Below, piece after piece: positions 19,452 through 28,747 of a stretch of 64,000 nucleotides of DNA (position 1 is its first letter; each line of letters starts with the position of its first letter). Both the position numbers and the translations under genes were made by a program. The stretch covers positions 1-64,000 of the forward strand of contig CAMCRF010000004.1 in NCBI GenBank assembly GCA_945877235.1, in the 5' to 3' direction. The notes beneath the pieces were generated by a model. The model was not told the DNA's origin. It made no database searches and worked only from the letters and a program-made list of their open reading frames with translations. The DNA is from Bordetella parapertussis. Its GTDB lineage: Bacteria; Pseudomonadota; Gammaproteobacteria; Burkholderiales; Burkholderiaceae_A.

Positions 19452-19919
19452 TTAGTCCTTGTCGTTTGCGGAAGGGGTGAGGGTGTGCACCAGGCTCTGC
19501 AGGGCCGCCTCGTATCCAAACGGCCCCAGTCCGCAGACGACCCCGATGGCGAGATCCGAGAAGTAGGAGTGGTGCCGAAAGGGCTCTCGACGGAATACGT
19601 TGCTGATGTGCACCTCAATGAACGGGATCGAGACCGAAGCCAGTGCGTCGCGCAGTGCCACGCTGGTGTGGGTGAACCCGCCAGGGTTGATCACAATGCC
19701 ATCGACCCGTTGGCTTGCTGCTGCATGGATGCGGTCAATGAGGGCGCCCTCGTGGTTCGACTGAAAGGGGTCCACGGAGGCATTGAGGCGTCGCCCGAGC
19801 GTCACAAGCTGGTCGTTGATCTGGTCGAGCGTGGTGTGACCGTAGATGGCGGGCTCGCGCAGGCCCAGACGGTTGAGATTAGGGCCGTGCAGCACCCAGA
19901 GACGAAGCGGATTGGTCAT
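19452..19919 (-). CDS. aroQ: 3-dehydroquinate dehydratase, type II
   Basis: A 155-residue shikimate-pathway enzyme converting 3-dehydroquinate to 3-dehydroshikimate. [15 protein letters not shown] near the N-terminus, the active-site tyrosine in A-I-Y-G, the [16 protein letters not shown] block and the catalytic histidine in E-V-H-I-S-N are all present. The aroQ-accB-accC-prmA order is well known in proteobacteria. It is 6 bases downstream of tlpA. Confidence 0.97.
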   Translation of the reverse strand: MTNPLRLWVLHGPNLNRLGLREPAIYGHTTLDQINDQLVTLGRRLNASVDPFQSNHEGALIDRIHAAASQRVDGIVINPGGFTHTSVALRDALASVSIPFIEVHISNVFRREPFRHHSYFSDLAIGVVCGLGPFGYEAALQSLVHTLTPSANDKD

Positions 19920-19925
19920 TTGTGT

Positions 19926-20447
19926 TTATTTGAGCTCTTTTACCCATGTTCTTAGCTCTTCGCCGGTTATTTTACCCATTTTTTGTTTGACCACATCCCC
20001 TTTCTGATTGATGAGGACGGTATAGGGAAGCGCATCTGCAGGCGCACCCAAGCGCCGGGCGAGCTCGCTGCCCGAAGCCCCCATGGTGAAGCTCGGATAA
20101 CTCACCGGACGTTCCTCCAAGAATGCCCGTACGCTGCTGGGGGAGTCTACCGCAATGCCGATCACTTTGACGCCACTTGACGAAAGATCAGTGTGAAATT
20201 GGGACAGTTCTGGCATTTCCTCAATGCATGGTGGGCACCAGGTTGCCCAGAAGTTCACCAGGGTCAGCGGGCCTCGGTGGGCAGCTAGACGTTCTTGCTG
20301 ACCGGCAGCATTGGGCGCTTCGAGCTGGAAAAACCAGTCTGCTCGGGCTGCAGGCTCTGGCGTGAGGCGCCAGACACCCACGCCAACGCCCGCGGCCAGC
20401 GCAGCGACCAAAATGAGGGCCCAGATGAGTGATCGACGGGTGTTCAT
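19926..20447 (-). CDS. TlpA-like membrane-anchored thiol:disulfide oxidoreductase
   Basis: A 173-residue periplasmic thioredoxin-fold protein tethered by one N-terminal helix (about residues 7-26). The active site is W-C-P-P-C with C71 and C74, and the cis-proline lies in A-L-P-Y-T-V-L-I. Such proteins keep apocytochromes or other exported thiols reduced. The specific partner is unknown. The ATG at 20447 overlaps the upstream gene as ATGA. Confidence 0.9.
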   Translation of the reverse strand: MNTRRSLIWALILVAALAAGVGVGVWRLTPEPAARADWFFQLEAPNAAGQQERLAAHRGPLTLVNFWATWCPPCIEEMPELSQFHTDLSSSGVKVIGIAVDSPSSVRAFLEERPVSYPSFTMGASGSELARRLGAPADALPYTVLINQKGDVVKQKMGKITGEELRTWVKELK

Positions 20448-21004
20448 GGCGTGTCCTTTTCAAGCAGCTGATGGAGATCTGACAGAGACAGGCCCCCCCG
20501 GCCCCGCAGGCCTTGGGCGCGCTGCACAATCCCGATGCGCGTTGGTTCACCCTCCCAGAGGAGCTCGAGGCACTCTCGCATGCCTTGCGGGCTATCGAGC
20601 TCCCGGGCTTCGGTGGTGAATCCTGCATTAAAGAGCGCAATGCCGATTTCTTTGGCGCTGTCGGAGATGCATTCAATCTGGATGCCCGTGTGCTCGGTTG
20701 CCGTTCCGTTGGCAACCGCGCCCATGAGCCATGGCGAGAAGGGCTCGAGCCGCTGCATGAGGCGGGCGGCAGAACTGCGAAGCTGATGCAGGCGCGCCGG
20801 CTGGGTGTCTGCGTAAAAGAGGGTGAGATGCTCCCGGACGGCATCTTCCACCTGTTCGTTGGATGGGAGGTCCTCACGGCCGCGCCCTGCGCGTGCGCCG
20901 GTCAAACGCGTGAGCGCTTTCTGTTTGGCTGTTTGATAGTCCAGGCCGTCATCGACGATGAACTGCGCTGCAAGGGCGGCCGCTTCGGCTCGGAGCGTGG
21001 TCAT
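20444..21004 (-). CDS. Conserved protein of unknown function, upstream of tlpA
   Basis: A 186-residue soluble protein without signal or membrane segment. The N-terminal half is helical (R-A-E-A-A-A-L-A-A-Q, D-Y-Q-T-A-K-Q-K-A). The middle has G-A-V-A-N-G-T-A-T-E-H-T-G-I-Q-I-E-C, which loosely recalls a minimal nucleotidyltransferase G-S/G-T motif followed by acidic residues, and then D-S-A-K-E-I-G-I. I do not recognise a firm family. Similar proteins stand in this position in other betaproteobacteria by memory only. The second ATG (21004) is chosen because it lies seven bases after CATAAT; the first, at 21013, overlaps that element. Confidence 0.7.
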   Translation of the reverse strand: MTTLRAEAAALAAQFIVDDGLDYQTAKQKALTRLTGARAGRGREDLPSNEQVEDAVREHLTLFYADTQPARLHQLRSSAARLMQRLEPFSPWLMGAVANGTATEHTGIQIECISDSAKEIGIALFNAGFTTEARELDSPQGMRECLELLWEGEPTRIGIVQRAQGLRGRGGLSLSDLHQLLEKDTP

Positions 21005-21011
21005 GGACGGC

Positions 21012-21017
21012 ATTATG
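21012..21017 (-). promoter_or_regulatory. -10 element (CATAAT) of the tlpA-aroQ-accBC-prmA operon
   Basis: CATAAT on the minus strand is followed by seven bases and the ATG at 21004, implying a leaderless transcript for the first gene of the operon. No good -35 is visible at 17 bases. Confidence 0.4.
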
Positions 21018-21023
21018 CCCGTG

Positions 21024-21031
21024 GCTACAAT
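21024..21031 (+). promoter_or_regulatory. Extended -10 (GCTACAAT) of mpl
   Basis: TACAAT at 21026-21031 ends five bases before the mpl ATG at 21037. TGGACG sixteen bases upstream is a four-of-six match to a -35. The transcript would begin at or one base inside the start codon. Confidence 0.5.
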
Positions 21032-21036
21032 GCACC

Positions 21037-22425
21037 ATGCACCTACACATCATTGGAATTTGCGGGACCTACATGGGCAGTCTGGCGCGGCTTGCCGTTG
21101 CGCGAGGCCATCGGGTAACGGGCTGCGATGCCAACGTCTACCCGCCCATGAGCGACCAGCTCTCGGCCGCTGGCATTGAGGTCATCGAGGGCTTTGGGGT
21201 AGATCAGCTCGCCCTAAATCCGGATCAGTGGGTGGTGGGTAATGTGGCTCGGCGCGGCATTGCGCTGGTAGAGGCGCTGCTCGATCGGGGCGATCGCCTG
21301 GTCTCTGGTCCGCAGTGGATGGCCGAGGCGTTGCTGCCAGATTACCGTGTGCTGGCGGTTTCGGGCACGCATGGCAAGACCACCACCAGCTCGCTCATTG
21401 CCTGGATCCTGGAGGACGCTGGCCTCTCGCCCGGCTTTCTCATTGGCGGTGTTCCAGAGAACTTTGGTGTCTCCGCAAGACTCGGACCTTCCGGAGCTCC
21501 TTTTGTCGTGGAGGCCGACGAGTACGACACCGCCTTTTTCGACAAGCGCTCCAAGTTCATTCACCTTCGCGCACAGGTGGCGGTGCTCAACAATCTCGAG
21601 TTTGATCACGCCGATATTTTTCCCAACCTAGAGGCCATTGAGACCCAGTTTCATCACTGGATTCGTACGCTGTCTTCCAAGGCTCGACTGGTGGTGAACG
21701 CCCGACAGCCAGCCCTCGAGCGGGTCCTGCGACGAGGCAGCTGGAGTGAGGTCCAGGCCTTTGCGGGCCCGCCTTGGGCGCAAGGTGTGCAGGGTGGGTG
21801 GATGCTGGGCGAGCTGGGTCCGTGCCCGGGTTCTGGCGAGCGGTTCGAGATCTTGCACCCAGATGGCCGAAGGCTCGCAGTTGAGAGCCCGCTCTTGGGT
21901 CAACACAATCGCGAGAATGCCCTGGCCGCGATCTGCGCTGTGGAGGCGTTTGGCGTTCAAGCGCATCAGGCGGTCGCAGCACTGGCGCGTTTTCGGGGGG
22001 TGAAGCGGCGCATGCAGCTCAGGGGTGAGGTGCGTGGCGTCAAGGTCTATGACGATTTTGCCCACCATCCCACGGCCATTCGCACCACCATGGATGGGCT
22101 GCGCCGCACCCTCGGCCCAGGACAACGCCTCATTGCGGTCTTCGAGCCCCGCTCCAACACCATGAAACTGGGAACCATGCGGGCCCAGTTGCCCGAGGCC
22201 TTGGCAGAGGCCGATCTGGTCATGGGCTTTGCAGGGGGTCTGGATTGGCCTCTGGAGGAGGCTCTCAAACCGCTGGGTGCGCGGGCAGTTGTCTTTCAGA
22301 GTCTGGATGCGCTCAAGGCTGCAGCAGTCTCCTGCGCCCGCCCGGGAGACCACTTCCTTCTGATGAGCAACGGCAGCTTTGGCGGCTTACATACTCAGCT
22401 CCTCGAGGAGCTTGCCCGTGGCTGA
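21037..22425 (+). CDS. mpl: UDP-N-acetylmuramate:L-alanyl-gamma-D-glutamyl-meso-diaminopimelate ligase
   Basis: A 462-residue Mur-ligase-family enzyme that recycles the murein tripeptide by joining it to UDP-MurNAc. The N-terminus H-I-I-G-I-C-G-T-Y-M-G-S-L-A is specific to Mpl (MurC has a different G-x-G start). The P-loop V-S-G-T-H-G-K-T-T-T-S-S-L lies near residue 110, F-V-V-E-A-D-E-Y-D-T-A-F-F-D-K-R-S-K near 155 and D-D-F-A-H-H-P-T-A near 340. It is divergent from the tlpA operon over 32 bases. It overlaps the downstream fusion gene by eight bases. Confidence 0.95.
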   Translation: MHLHIIGICGTYMGSLARLAVARGHRVTGCDANVYPPMSDQLSAAGIEVIEGFGVDQLALNPDQWVVGNVARRGIALVEALLDRGDRLVSGPQWMAEALLPDYRVLAVSGTHGKTTTSSLIAWILEDAGLSPGFLIGGVPENFGVSARLGPSGAPFVVEADEYDTAFFDKRSKFIHLRAQVAVLNNLEFDHADIFPNLEAIETQFHHWIRTLSSKARLVVNARQPALERVLRRGSWSEVQAFAGPPWAQGVQGGWMLGELGPCPGSGERFEILHPDGRRLAVESPLLGQHNRENALAAICAVEAFGVQAHQAVAALARFRGVKRRMQLRGEVRGVKVYDDFAHHPTAIRTTMDGLRRTLGPGQRLIAVFEPRSNTMKLGTMRAQLPEALAEADLVMGFAGGLDWPLEEALKPLGARAVVFQSLDALKAAAVSCARPGDHFLLMSNGSFGGLHTQLLEELARG

Positions 22426-25225
22426 GGCCGTGCTGTTTGAAGAGTCAGGCAGCATCAAGCCGGGATGGGTGCGCGAGCGCAGCCCCGCGAGCCTTCAGGT
22501 CGAGCTCTCAACGGGTCGCCGACTGAAAGTGAAGTCGGCCCAGGTGGTGCTCGATTTTCGCGCCGACTCGCTTGAGCATTTCATGCAGGAAGCTGAATCG
22601 ATCGCTGAGGGGCTCGAGCTCGAGTTCCTCTGGTCCTGTGCACCGCCCGATGAGTTTCGATGTCAAGACTTTGGTGGCGAGGTCTTCGGCCAATCGGTAC
22701 GCGCAGAGGACACCGCAGGCCTTCTGCTGGCCATACAGTCGGCCCCAATCTATTTCCAACGCAAGGGCAAGGGCCTTTTTCGTGCAGCGCCAGAAGAGCA
22801 GGTGCGCACGGCTCTTGCTGCTGTCGAGAAGCGCCAGCGCCTGGCCCAGGCCCAGGCGGACCTGGCACAGGACTTGGTTGATGGGGGTTGCCCGGACTGC
22901 TATAGAGAGCACCCGCTGCGTTTTCTCGTGTCACCTGATCGTCAGTCGATTGAGGTCAAGGCATTGGAATCGGCTGCACACCAACTCGGGCAGTCGCCGG
23001 AGCAACTCTTGCTCGCGAGAGGGGCGCTGCCTTCGGCCTATGCGTTGCACCGCTCCGTATTCCTGAAGACCCAGTTTGGTCAGCCAGAATCTCTTGCGTG
23101 GTCTGAGGAACAGGATCGTGCAGCTCGGGCGCTGCGAGAGGCATGGATGGCCAAGCTGCCCAAGGCCAAGGCGTCGGTCTACACGATCGACGATGCTGCA
23201 ACCACGGAAATCGATGATGGCTTCTCGCTTGAGGCGATCGATGCGGGCTGGCGTATTGGTGTTCATATCGCGGCGCCAGGGCTGCTCATCCCTCCCGATT
23301 CCCCGCTCGCACAGCAGGCCCGGGATCGGGCCTCGACCGTCTACTTTCCAGGTGAGAAGTTCACCATGCTGCCCGGGGGATTGGTCGCGCTCGCCTCGCT
23401 CGATGAGGGCCAGTGGCTCCCGGTGGTCTCGCTTTACGTCGACGTAGACGCACAGGGCCAGCGCAGTGCACCGGTTACCCGACTGGAGCAGGCCTTTATT
23501 CAGTCGAATCTGCGTCTTGGCGGCTGGGACGATGCGCTGCTTCCAGATGCACTCGAGCCACTGCCCTGGGAGGGCCTGAGGGTGCTCTATGACGTTGCGC
23601 AATCCATGCGTGCAGAGCGCGAAGCGGTGCGCGGTCGCCCCGAGCCCATAGGGCGGGTTGATTTCAATGTCTCAGTGCAATGGCATGACGATACGGAGCA
23701 GGCTCGTATGACGGGTCAAGGTACGCCTGTGGTGACGCAGCGACGCAGGGGCTCAGCCATCGACCTCTTGGTGTCGGAATGGATGATCCTGACCAACGTC
23801 AGCTGGGGACAGACCCTCGCCCTTGGGCAGCTCCCGGGCTTTTATCGTGTGCAGGCCATGGGTCGGGTTCGCATGCAGTCTGGTCCCGGACCCCACCAGG
23901 GTCTGGGGGTCAGCCACTATGCCTGGTCGACCTCCCCCCTTCGACGCTATGCAGACCTCGTAAACCAGTGGCAACTTTTGTCTGTGCTCGGTCATGCGCG
24001 ACCGGTCTTTCGCGAGGGCGACACCGCACTCTTTGCCGATCTCGCACACTTCGATGCGACCTACGATCAGTACGCGAGTTTTCAATCCACGATGGAGCGT
24101 TATTGGTCCCTGCGTTGGCTGGGTCTGCAGCACGGGCTTGAAGGTGAGTTCTGGTCCGCAGAGGCCGCTGGTGTGCGTATTGAAGAGCGGCTCGTTGCCA
24201 CGCGATCCGATTTTGTCTACCGGTTTCGGCGTATTCCGGCCATGGGCCGTGTGGTTCAGCTCGGGCCTCAGGCGCCAGGCACCGAGGTTCTCGCCGAGGT
24301 GCGCAGCATGGACGGGCTGCGCGTTGAGTGCGACCTGCGTGGCTTGGCTGTCGTCGATGCCAAGCCCGCGGACCGTTATGCGGTGTTGGGCGATCCAATC
24401 ACACACAGCCGATCGCCGCAGATTCACACTGCGTTTGCGCAACAGACTGAACAAGCGTTGAGATATGAGGCCATTGAGGTGCCGCTCGCTCTGCTCGAGG
24501 CAAGGCTGGCTGAGCTCCACCGAGAGGGCTTACGTGGGCTGAATCTTACGGTTCCGCTGAAGGAGGCCGCATACCAATTGGCGATTGAGCACGGCTGGCC
24601 GATGTCCGAGGCCGCGCAGGCCGCTCAGGCGATCAATACCCTCACCGCGACCGACTCGGGGTGGCACGCTGACAACACCGATGGCCGTGGCCTCGTGGCC
24701 GATCTGCGTCGCCACCTCGGGGTTGATGGCCTCATTGGTCAGACAGTTTTGTTGCTCGGTGCCGGTGGGGCCGGTCAGGGCGTCATTGCACCACTCTTAC
24801 ATGCCGGTGTCGCAGGCGTGGTCTTGGCCAATCGGACATTTGAGAAGGCGCGCGCTGTAGCCCACCGATTCGGTCCATCTGTTTCTGCTGTACCCCTTGA
24901 GGCGCTTGCCACCCATTGGCCCAATGAATGCGGCGCGCGCCCAAGCTGCGTGATCAATGCGACGGCCGCGAGTCTAAATGGGCAATCGCTGGCGCTCTCG
25001 GACGACTGCTGGTCCGAGGTGAAGCTCGCACTCGACATGATGTACGGACCGCGTCGCTCAAGTTTCTTGGTCGATGCGGCTGAGCATGGCGTACCGTCAA
25101 CACAGGACGGCTTGGGCATGCTTGTCGAGCAGGCCGCAGAGGCCTTCTTGGTCTGGCGTGGTCAACGACCAGAGACGGGCCCCGTGCTTGAGGCCATTCG
25201 TGCAGAAATGGACAGACATGACTGA
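22418..25225 (+). CDS. Fusion protein: RNase II-family exoribonuclease plus shikimate dehydrogenase
   Basis: A single 935-residue reading frame with two complete parts. Residues 1 to about 650 form an RNB-family 3'-5' exoribonuclease; the metal-binding cluster is D258, E264, D266 and D267, with glutamate at the second position. R-R-G-S-A-I-D-L-L-V-S-E-W and S-T-S-P-L-R-R-Y-A-D-L-V-N-Q follow. Residues 652-935 form a full AroE: K715 in T-V-P-L-K, D755 in N-T-D-G, the NADP loop G-A-G-G-A-G at 781-786, and the D-G-L-G-M-L-V-E-Q-A-A end. No stop or frameshift separates them. GTG at 22418 follows GAGGAG by seven bases. In related genomes the two genes are adjacent but separate. Confidence 0.9.
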   Translation: MAEAVLFEESGSIKPGWVRERSPASLQVELSTGRRLKVKSAQVVLDFRADSLEHFMQEAESIAEGLELEFLWSCAPPDEFRCQDFGGEVFGQSVRAEDTAGLLLAIQSAPIYFQRKGKGLFRAAPEEQVRTALAAVEKRQRLAQAQADLAQDLVDGGCPDCYREHPLRFLVSPDRQSIEVKALESAAHQLGQSPEQLLLARGALPSAYALHRSVFLKTQFGQPESLAWSEEQDRAARALREAWMAKLPKAKASVYTIDDAATTEIDDGFSLEAIDAGWRIGVHIAAPGLLIPPDSPLAQQARDRASTVYFPGEKFTMLPGGLVALASLDEGQWLPVVSLYVDVDAQGQRSAPVTRLEQAFIQSNLRLGGWDDALLPDALEPLPWEGLRVLYDVAQSMRAEREAVRGRPEPIGRVDFNVSVQWHDDTEQARMTGQGTPVVTQRRRGSAIDLLVSEWMILTNVSWGQTLALGQLPGFYRVQAMGRVRMQSGPGPHQGLGVSHYAWSTSPLRRYADLVNQWQLLSVLGHARPVFREGDTALFADLAHFDATYDQYASFQSTMERYWSLRWLGLQHGLEGEFWSAEAAGVRIEERLVATRSDFVYRFRRIPAMGRVVQLGPQAPGTEVLAEVRSMDGLRVECDLRGLAVVDAKPADRYAVLGDPITHSRSPQIHTAFAQQTEQALRYEAIEVPLALLEARLAELHREGLRGLNLTVPLKEAAYQLAIEHGWPMSEAAQAAQAINTLTATDSGWHADNTDGRGLVADLRRHLGVDGLIGQTVLLLGAGGAGQGVIAPLLHAGVAGVVLANRTFEKARAVAHRFGPSVSAVPLEALATHWPNECGARPSCVINATAASLNGQSLALSDDCWSEVKLALDMMYGPRRSSFLVDAAEHGVPSTQDGLGMLVEQAAEAFLVWRGQRPETGPVLEAIRAEMDRHD

Positions 25226-26684
25226 GCTGACCACCATGCGAAGAGATCCGGAGGCTGCCCAGCGTGCCCTCACCGACATTCAGGCCATGCTGCATCGATT
25301 TGGCGTGGAGAGCGAGCTGGTGCATCGGGAGCAGATTGCCGGTGAGCCCTCTCGCCGAAGCCTCTTGGAGGCGCTCACGGCCAAGCAGCATGCAGCATTG
25401 CTCGAACCTCGAGTGCGTGATCTTCACGTGGCCGATGTCGCCTATGTCTTAGAGGCCCTGCCACCCGAACAGCGTGCAACGGTATGGCCCTTGGTCTCGG
25501 AGTCAGTCGCAGGGGAGGTCTTGCTTGAGCTTTCAGACCCTGTGCGAGAGGCGCTCATCCATGCCATGTCGTTCGATGCGCAGGTGCGCGTGGCGCAGAC
25601 ACTCGAGACCGATGAGCTGGCTGAGCTTGCGCCCCTCTTAGCACCCGGTGTCGTCGATCGAGTGCGGCAGGGGCTGAGCACTGAGGAGCGAGAGCAGTTG
25701 CGTGCGGCGATGTCCTACGACGCTGAGAGTGTGGGCGCGCGCATGGATTTCGACATGGTCACCATTCGAGATGATGTGACCCTCGAGGTGGTGCTGCGCT
25801 ATCTGCGGCGATTTGACGAACTACCCGATCATACCGACCAGATCTTCGTCGTTGATCGCAAGGATGTGCTCAAGGGGTCGCTCTCCATTGCGGCGCTTTT
25901 GTTGCATGAGCCAGACGCAGAGGTCTCCGAGGTGATGCGCCACGATCCAGTCACGCTGTTGGCAACCGAATCGGCGCTTGAGGCTGCGCAAGCCTTCCAA
26001 CGGTACGACCTCGTCTCTGCACCGGTGCTTGATGATGCGGGCCGCCTTATTGGCCGCTTGACGGTCTCCGAGGCCGTGGACGTGATTCAGGAAGACATTG
26101 ATTCCGACGTGCTGGCACAGGCAGGCTTGCGAGAGGAGGAGGATCTCTTTTCCTCGATCTGGGCTTCGGCCAAGAACCGTTGGCTCTGGCTGGCATTGAA
26201 CCTCTGTACGGCGTTCTTTGCATCACGGGTGATTGGTGCGTTTGAGGGGGTCATCGAACGGGTGGTGGCACTGGCGGCACTCATGCCAATCGTCGCTGGC
26301 ATTGCGGGCAACTCGGGCAACCAGACCATGACGCTTTTTATTCGCTCGCTCGCATTGGGTCAGGTGACTGCAGAAACGGTGCGACGCTTGTTTGCGAAAG
26401 AGCTGTCGATTGCACTGCTCAATGGGGTGGTCTGGGGCTCTGCGGCGGGTGCCTTCGCCTGGCTGCTCTACATCGACAGCCCACAGGCGGGGCTCTTGGG
26501 TCTGACCATGATGATGGCGATTGTGCTCAACCTTCTGGTTGCTGCTGTGATTGCGATCCTTGTTCCGCTCAGCCTTGATCGCATGGGGCGTGACCCCGCT
26601 ATGGGGGCTTCTGTCCTCTTGACCTTCAGTACCGATTCAATGGGCTTCTTTATTTTCTTGGGTCTGGCAGCGCTACTTTTCTAG
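25218..26684 (+). CDS. mgtE: Magnesium transporter MgtE
   Basis: A 488-residue Mg2+ channel. It has an N-terminal superhelical Mg-sensing domain (about residues 30-165), two CBS domains (about 170-305) with the first including [10 protein letters not shown], and five C-terminal membrane helices from about 340. The pore signature is [14 protein letters not shown] near 380. The ATG at 25218 overlaps the upstream stop within ATGACTGA, indicating coupled translation. Its stop shares CTAG with that of moaC. It follows mpl and the RNase-AroE gene without an evident functional link. Confidence 0.93.
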   Translation: MTELTTMRRDPEAAQRALTDIQAMLHRFGVESELVHREQIAGEPSRRSLLEALTAKQHAALLEPRVRDLHVADVAYVLEALPPEQRATVWPLVSESVAGEVLLELSDPVREALIHAMSFDAQVRVAQTLETDELAELAPLLAPGVVDRVRQGLSTEEREQLRAAMSYDAESVGARMDFDMVTIRDDVTLEVVLRYLRRFDELPDHTDQIFVVDRKDVLKGSLSIAALLLHEPDAEVSEVMRHDPVTLLATESALEAAQAFQRYDLVSAPVLDDAGRLIGRLTVSEAVDVIQEDIDSDVLAQAGLREEEDLFSSIWASAKNRWLWLALNLCTAFFASRVIGAFEGVIERVVALAALMPIVAGIAGNSGNQTMTLFIRSLALGQVTAETVRRLFAKELSIALLNGVVWGSAAGAFAWLLYIDSPQAGLLGLTMMMAIVLNLLVAAVIAILVPLSLDRMGRDPAMGASVLLTFSTDSMGFFIFLGLAALLF

Positions 26685-27166
26685 CGAGTTGTGGCGGTCC
26701 AAGGTCCTGACTTTCCACCATGCTTTTCGAGCAGTTGCACCTCTCGAATTACCATGCCACGATCCACAGCCTTCACCATGTCGTAGACCGTGAGCAGACC
26801 AATCTGAACGGCGGTGAGAGCCTCCATTTCCACGCCCGTCTTGCCCGTTACGCCGACCGTGGCGGTACACCGAACCGACGGCGGGTGCGCGATGCACTCC
26901 AGTTCCACGGACACGCGGGTGAGTGCCAATGGGTGACACAGGGGAATGAGATCACTGGTTTTCTTGGCGGCTTGAATGGCAGCAATACGAGCGACGCCGA
27001 GCACGTCGCCCTTGCTGGCCGTGCCCGATTGAATCTTTAGAAGGGTCTCTGGTCTCATTTCAATCACGCCGGTGGCGGTGGCCTCGCGCACCGTGTCAGA
27101 CTTAGAGGAGACATCGACCATATGGGCGTGCCCTGCCGCATCAAAATGATTCAGTTCTTGTGTCAT
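26681..27166 (-). CDS. moaC: Cyclic pyranopterin monophosphate synthase
   Basis: A 161-residue enzyme of molybdenum cofactor synthesis. [13 protein letters not shown] near the N-terminus, D-L-I-P-L-C-H-P-L near residue 75 and [12 protein letters not shown] near 112 are the family's signatures. Alignment of the first residues with E. coli MoaC fixes the ATG at 27166. The 5' end overlaps the BepA-like gene on the other strand by 45 bases. TATGAT six bases upstream predicts a leaderless transcript. No other moa gene is in the window. Confidence 0.95.
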   Translation of the reverse strand: MTQELNHFDAAGHAHMVDVSSKSDTVREATATGVIEMRPETLLKIQSGTASKGDVLGVARIAAIQAAKKTSDLIPLCHPLALTRVSVELECIAHPPSVRCTATVGVTGKTGVEMEALTAVQIGLLTVYDMVKAVDRGMVIREVQLLEKHGGKSGPWTATTR

Positions 27167-28747
27167 GTGCTCATCATAGCGGTGCTTGCCGCCCCGTTAA
27201 GGCCTGCCTGGGCACTCGAGACCGCAAGCGCCCCAACCGTGCGGCCACTCAGTGACATCACTGCTGGACTTCCTGCGCTTGGCGAGGCGGCTGTAGATGA
27301 GTTGAGCCCGGCCGCGGAGCGCAGACTTGGCGGGCAGGTCTTCGCACAATTGCAGGCTGCGGGCTTGGTGCACGACGATCCCGAGGCCACGGATTACCTC
27401 ACGGCGCAGGCGTCCCAGTTGGTCATGGCTGCCCAAGCCAGGGGCGATCTGGTCGCCAGTGGGCTCAAGCCAGAAGACTTTCGGTTTTTCTGGGTCAGAG
27501 AGGACAGCATCAATGCCTTCGCCCTGCCTGGTGGCTGGATTGGCGTGCACACCGGCCTAATGACCCGGGCAGCCAGTGAGGCAGAACTCATGTCCGTGAT
27601 CGCACACGAGATTGCCCACGTCACGCAGCGTCACATTGCACGACAGATGGGACAGTCGCGCCAGTCCATGACGGTGCTGCTCGCGACGGCTATTCTGGCC
27701 GCTGCTGCGGCCAGCCAGAGTGCCGATGCAGCCATGGGGTTGATGTCACTGGGAGAGACTCTGGCGCTGCGCAATCAATTGGCCTTCTCTCGCGATGCAG
27801 AGCGAGAGGCAGATCGGCTCGGGTACAGCTTCATGCAGGCCTCGGGGTTCGACCCAGCGGCTATGTCCACCCTCTTTGAGAAGCTCTCGCAGGCTGGACG
27901 CTATTACGACGATGCAGCGCCCGTTTGGCTTCGCACGCACCCCTTGTCGTCCGAGCGGCTCTCTGATGCTCAGCTTCGGCTCAGCCAGATGCAGGCTCCG
28001 GGGTCAGGACCGAGGCTTACGCTGCGACGTGACTCCTTAGAGTTCTTGTTTATACGCGCGCGGCTCCTCGCCCAGTCGGGTCGAGACCTTGAACGCAGCC
28101 GCAGTCTCAAGACCCAGTTTGAGGTTCGTCTGAGTGAAGCCGTAACGGCCCGGGAGCAGGCCCTCGCCTGGTATGCGCTCGCCTGGGTTGAACTCGCGCT
28201 CAAGGCCCCCGATCGGGCTGATCAGGCTTTGCAGCGCACTCGGCTGGCCTTGGTGAGCGGATCCGATGCCACGCTTGCTGCACCGCTGCTGGCGCGATTG
28301 GAGCAGGCCATTGCCTTTGAGCAGGGGCGGTTTGAGCAGGCCATACGGGTCGCAGAGCCTGTCTTAGGGCCATGGGTTCGAACCATCAGTGCAAGGGCTT
28401 TGGCGCGGACGCGGGCAGAGTCATTGCTCATGAGGGGTGATCCGAAGTCAGCCATCGAGGCCCTCTCGCAAGGGGCTCGTCAATGGCCCGCCGACCATGA
28501 GGCGTGGAAGTTATTGGCGCGGGCTTACGCCGCTGACCGCCGCCCTGCCATGGCCCATTGGGCCACCGCAGAGTCGTATGCCTTGTTGGGGGCTTATGGT
28601 GCAGCAATTGATCAGATCGCCCTTGCGCGTCGTGCCGAAGGGGCAGATTTTCAGGCGCTCTCTGAGATGGATGCCCGATTGGTGACCTGGAGGGCGGCGC
28701 TAAGAGCCCTAGACCCTAACGAAAAACGACCGTCTTCGGACCGTTAA
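27122..28747 (+). CDS. M48 metalloprotease, BepA/YfgC-like, with C-terminal helical repeats
   Basis: A 541-residue periplasmic protease predicted to act in outer-membrane protein quality control. An N-terminal signal peptide ends near A-W-A-L-E (about residue 31). The zinc site is H-E-I-A-H at 162-166, with the third ligand in E-R-E-A-D near 229. The C-terminal half from about 290 is Ala/Leu-rich and TPR-like. ATG at 27122 is chosen because AGAGGAG lies 11 bases upstream and the n-region then has R and K; ATG at 27146 and GTG at 27167 are alternatives. The first two choices overlap moaC on the opposite strand; the GTG would abut it. Confidence 0.88.
   Translation: MGVPCRIKMIQFLCHVLIIAVLAAPLRPAWALETASAPTVRPLSDITAGLPALGEAAVDELSPAAERRLGGQVFAQLQAAGLVHDDPEATDYLTAQASQLVMAAQARGDLVASGLKPEDFRFFWVREDSINAFALPGGWIGVHTGLMTRAASEAELMSVIAHEIAHVTQRHIARQMGQSRQSMTVLLATAILAAAAASQSADAAMGLMSLGETLALRNQLAFSRDAEREADRLGYSFMQASGFDPAAMSTLFEKLSQAGRYYDDAAPVWLRTHPLSSERLSDAQLRLSQMQAPGSGPRLTLRRDSLEFLFIRARLLAQSGRDLERSRSLKTQFEVRLSEAVTAREQALAWYALAWVELALKAPDRADQALQRTRLALVSGSDATLAAPLLARLEQAIAFEQGRFEQAIRVAEPVLGPWVRTISARALARTRAESLLMRGDPKSAIEALSQGARQWPADHEAWKLLARAYAADRRPAMAHWATAESYALLGAYGAAIDQIALARRAEGADFQALSEMDARLVTWRAALRALDPNEKRPSSDR
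27173..27180 (-). promoter_or_regulatory. Extended -10 (GCTATGAT) of moaC
   Basis: On the minus strand TATGAT (27178-27173) is followed by exactly six bases and the moaC ATG. CTTAAC at 27196-27201, 17 bases away, is a weak -35. The whole promoter lies inside the coding region of the divergent protease gene. Confidence 0.5.

Noticed and set aside
24330..24380. Sequencing frameshift creating the RNase-AroE fusion
   Set aside because: Both halves are in the same frame and match their families up to the junction, so no indel is needed; only a lost stop would be required, which cannot be tested here.
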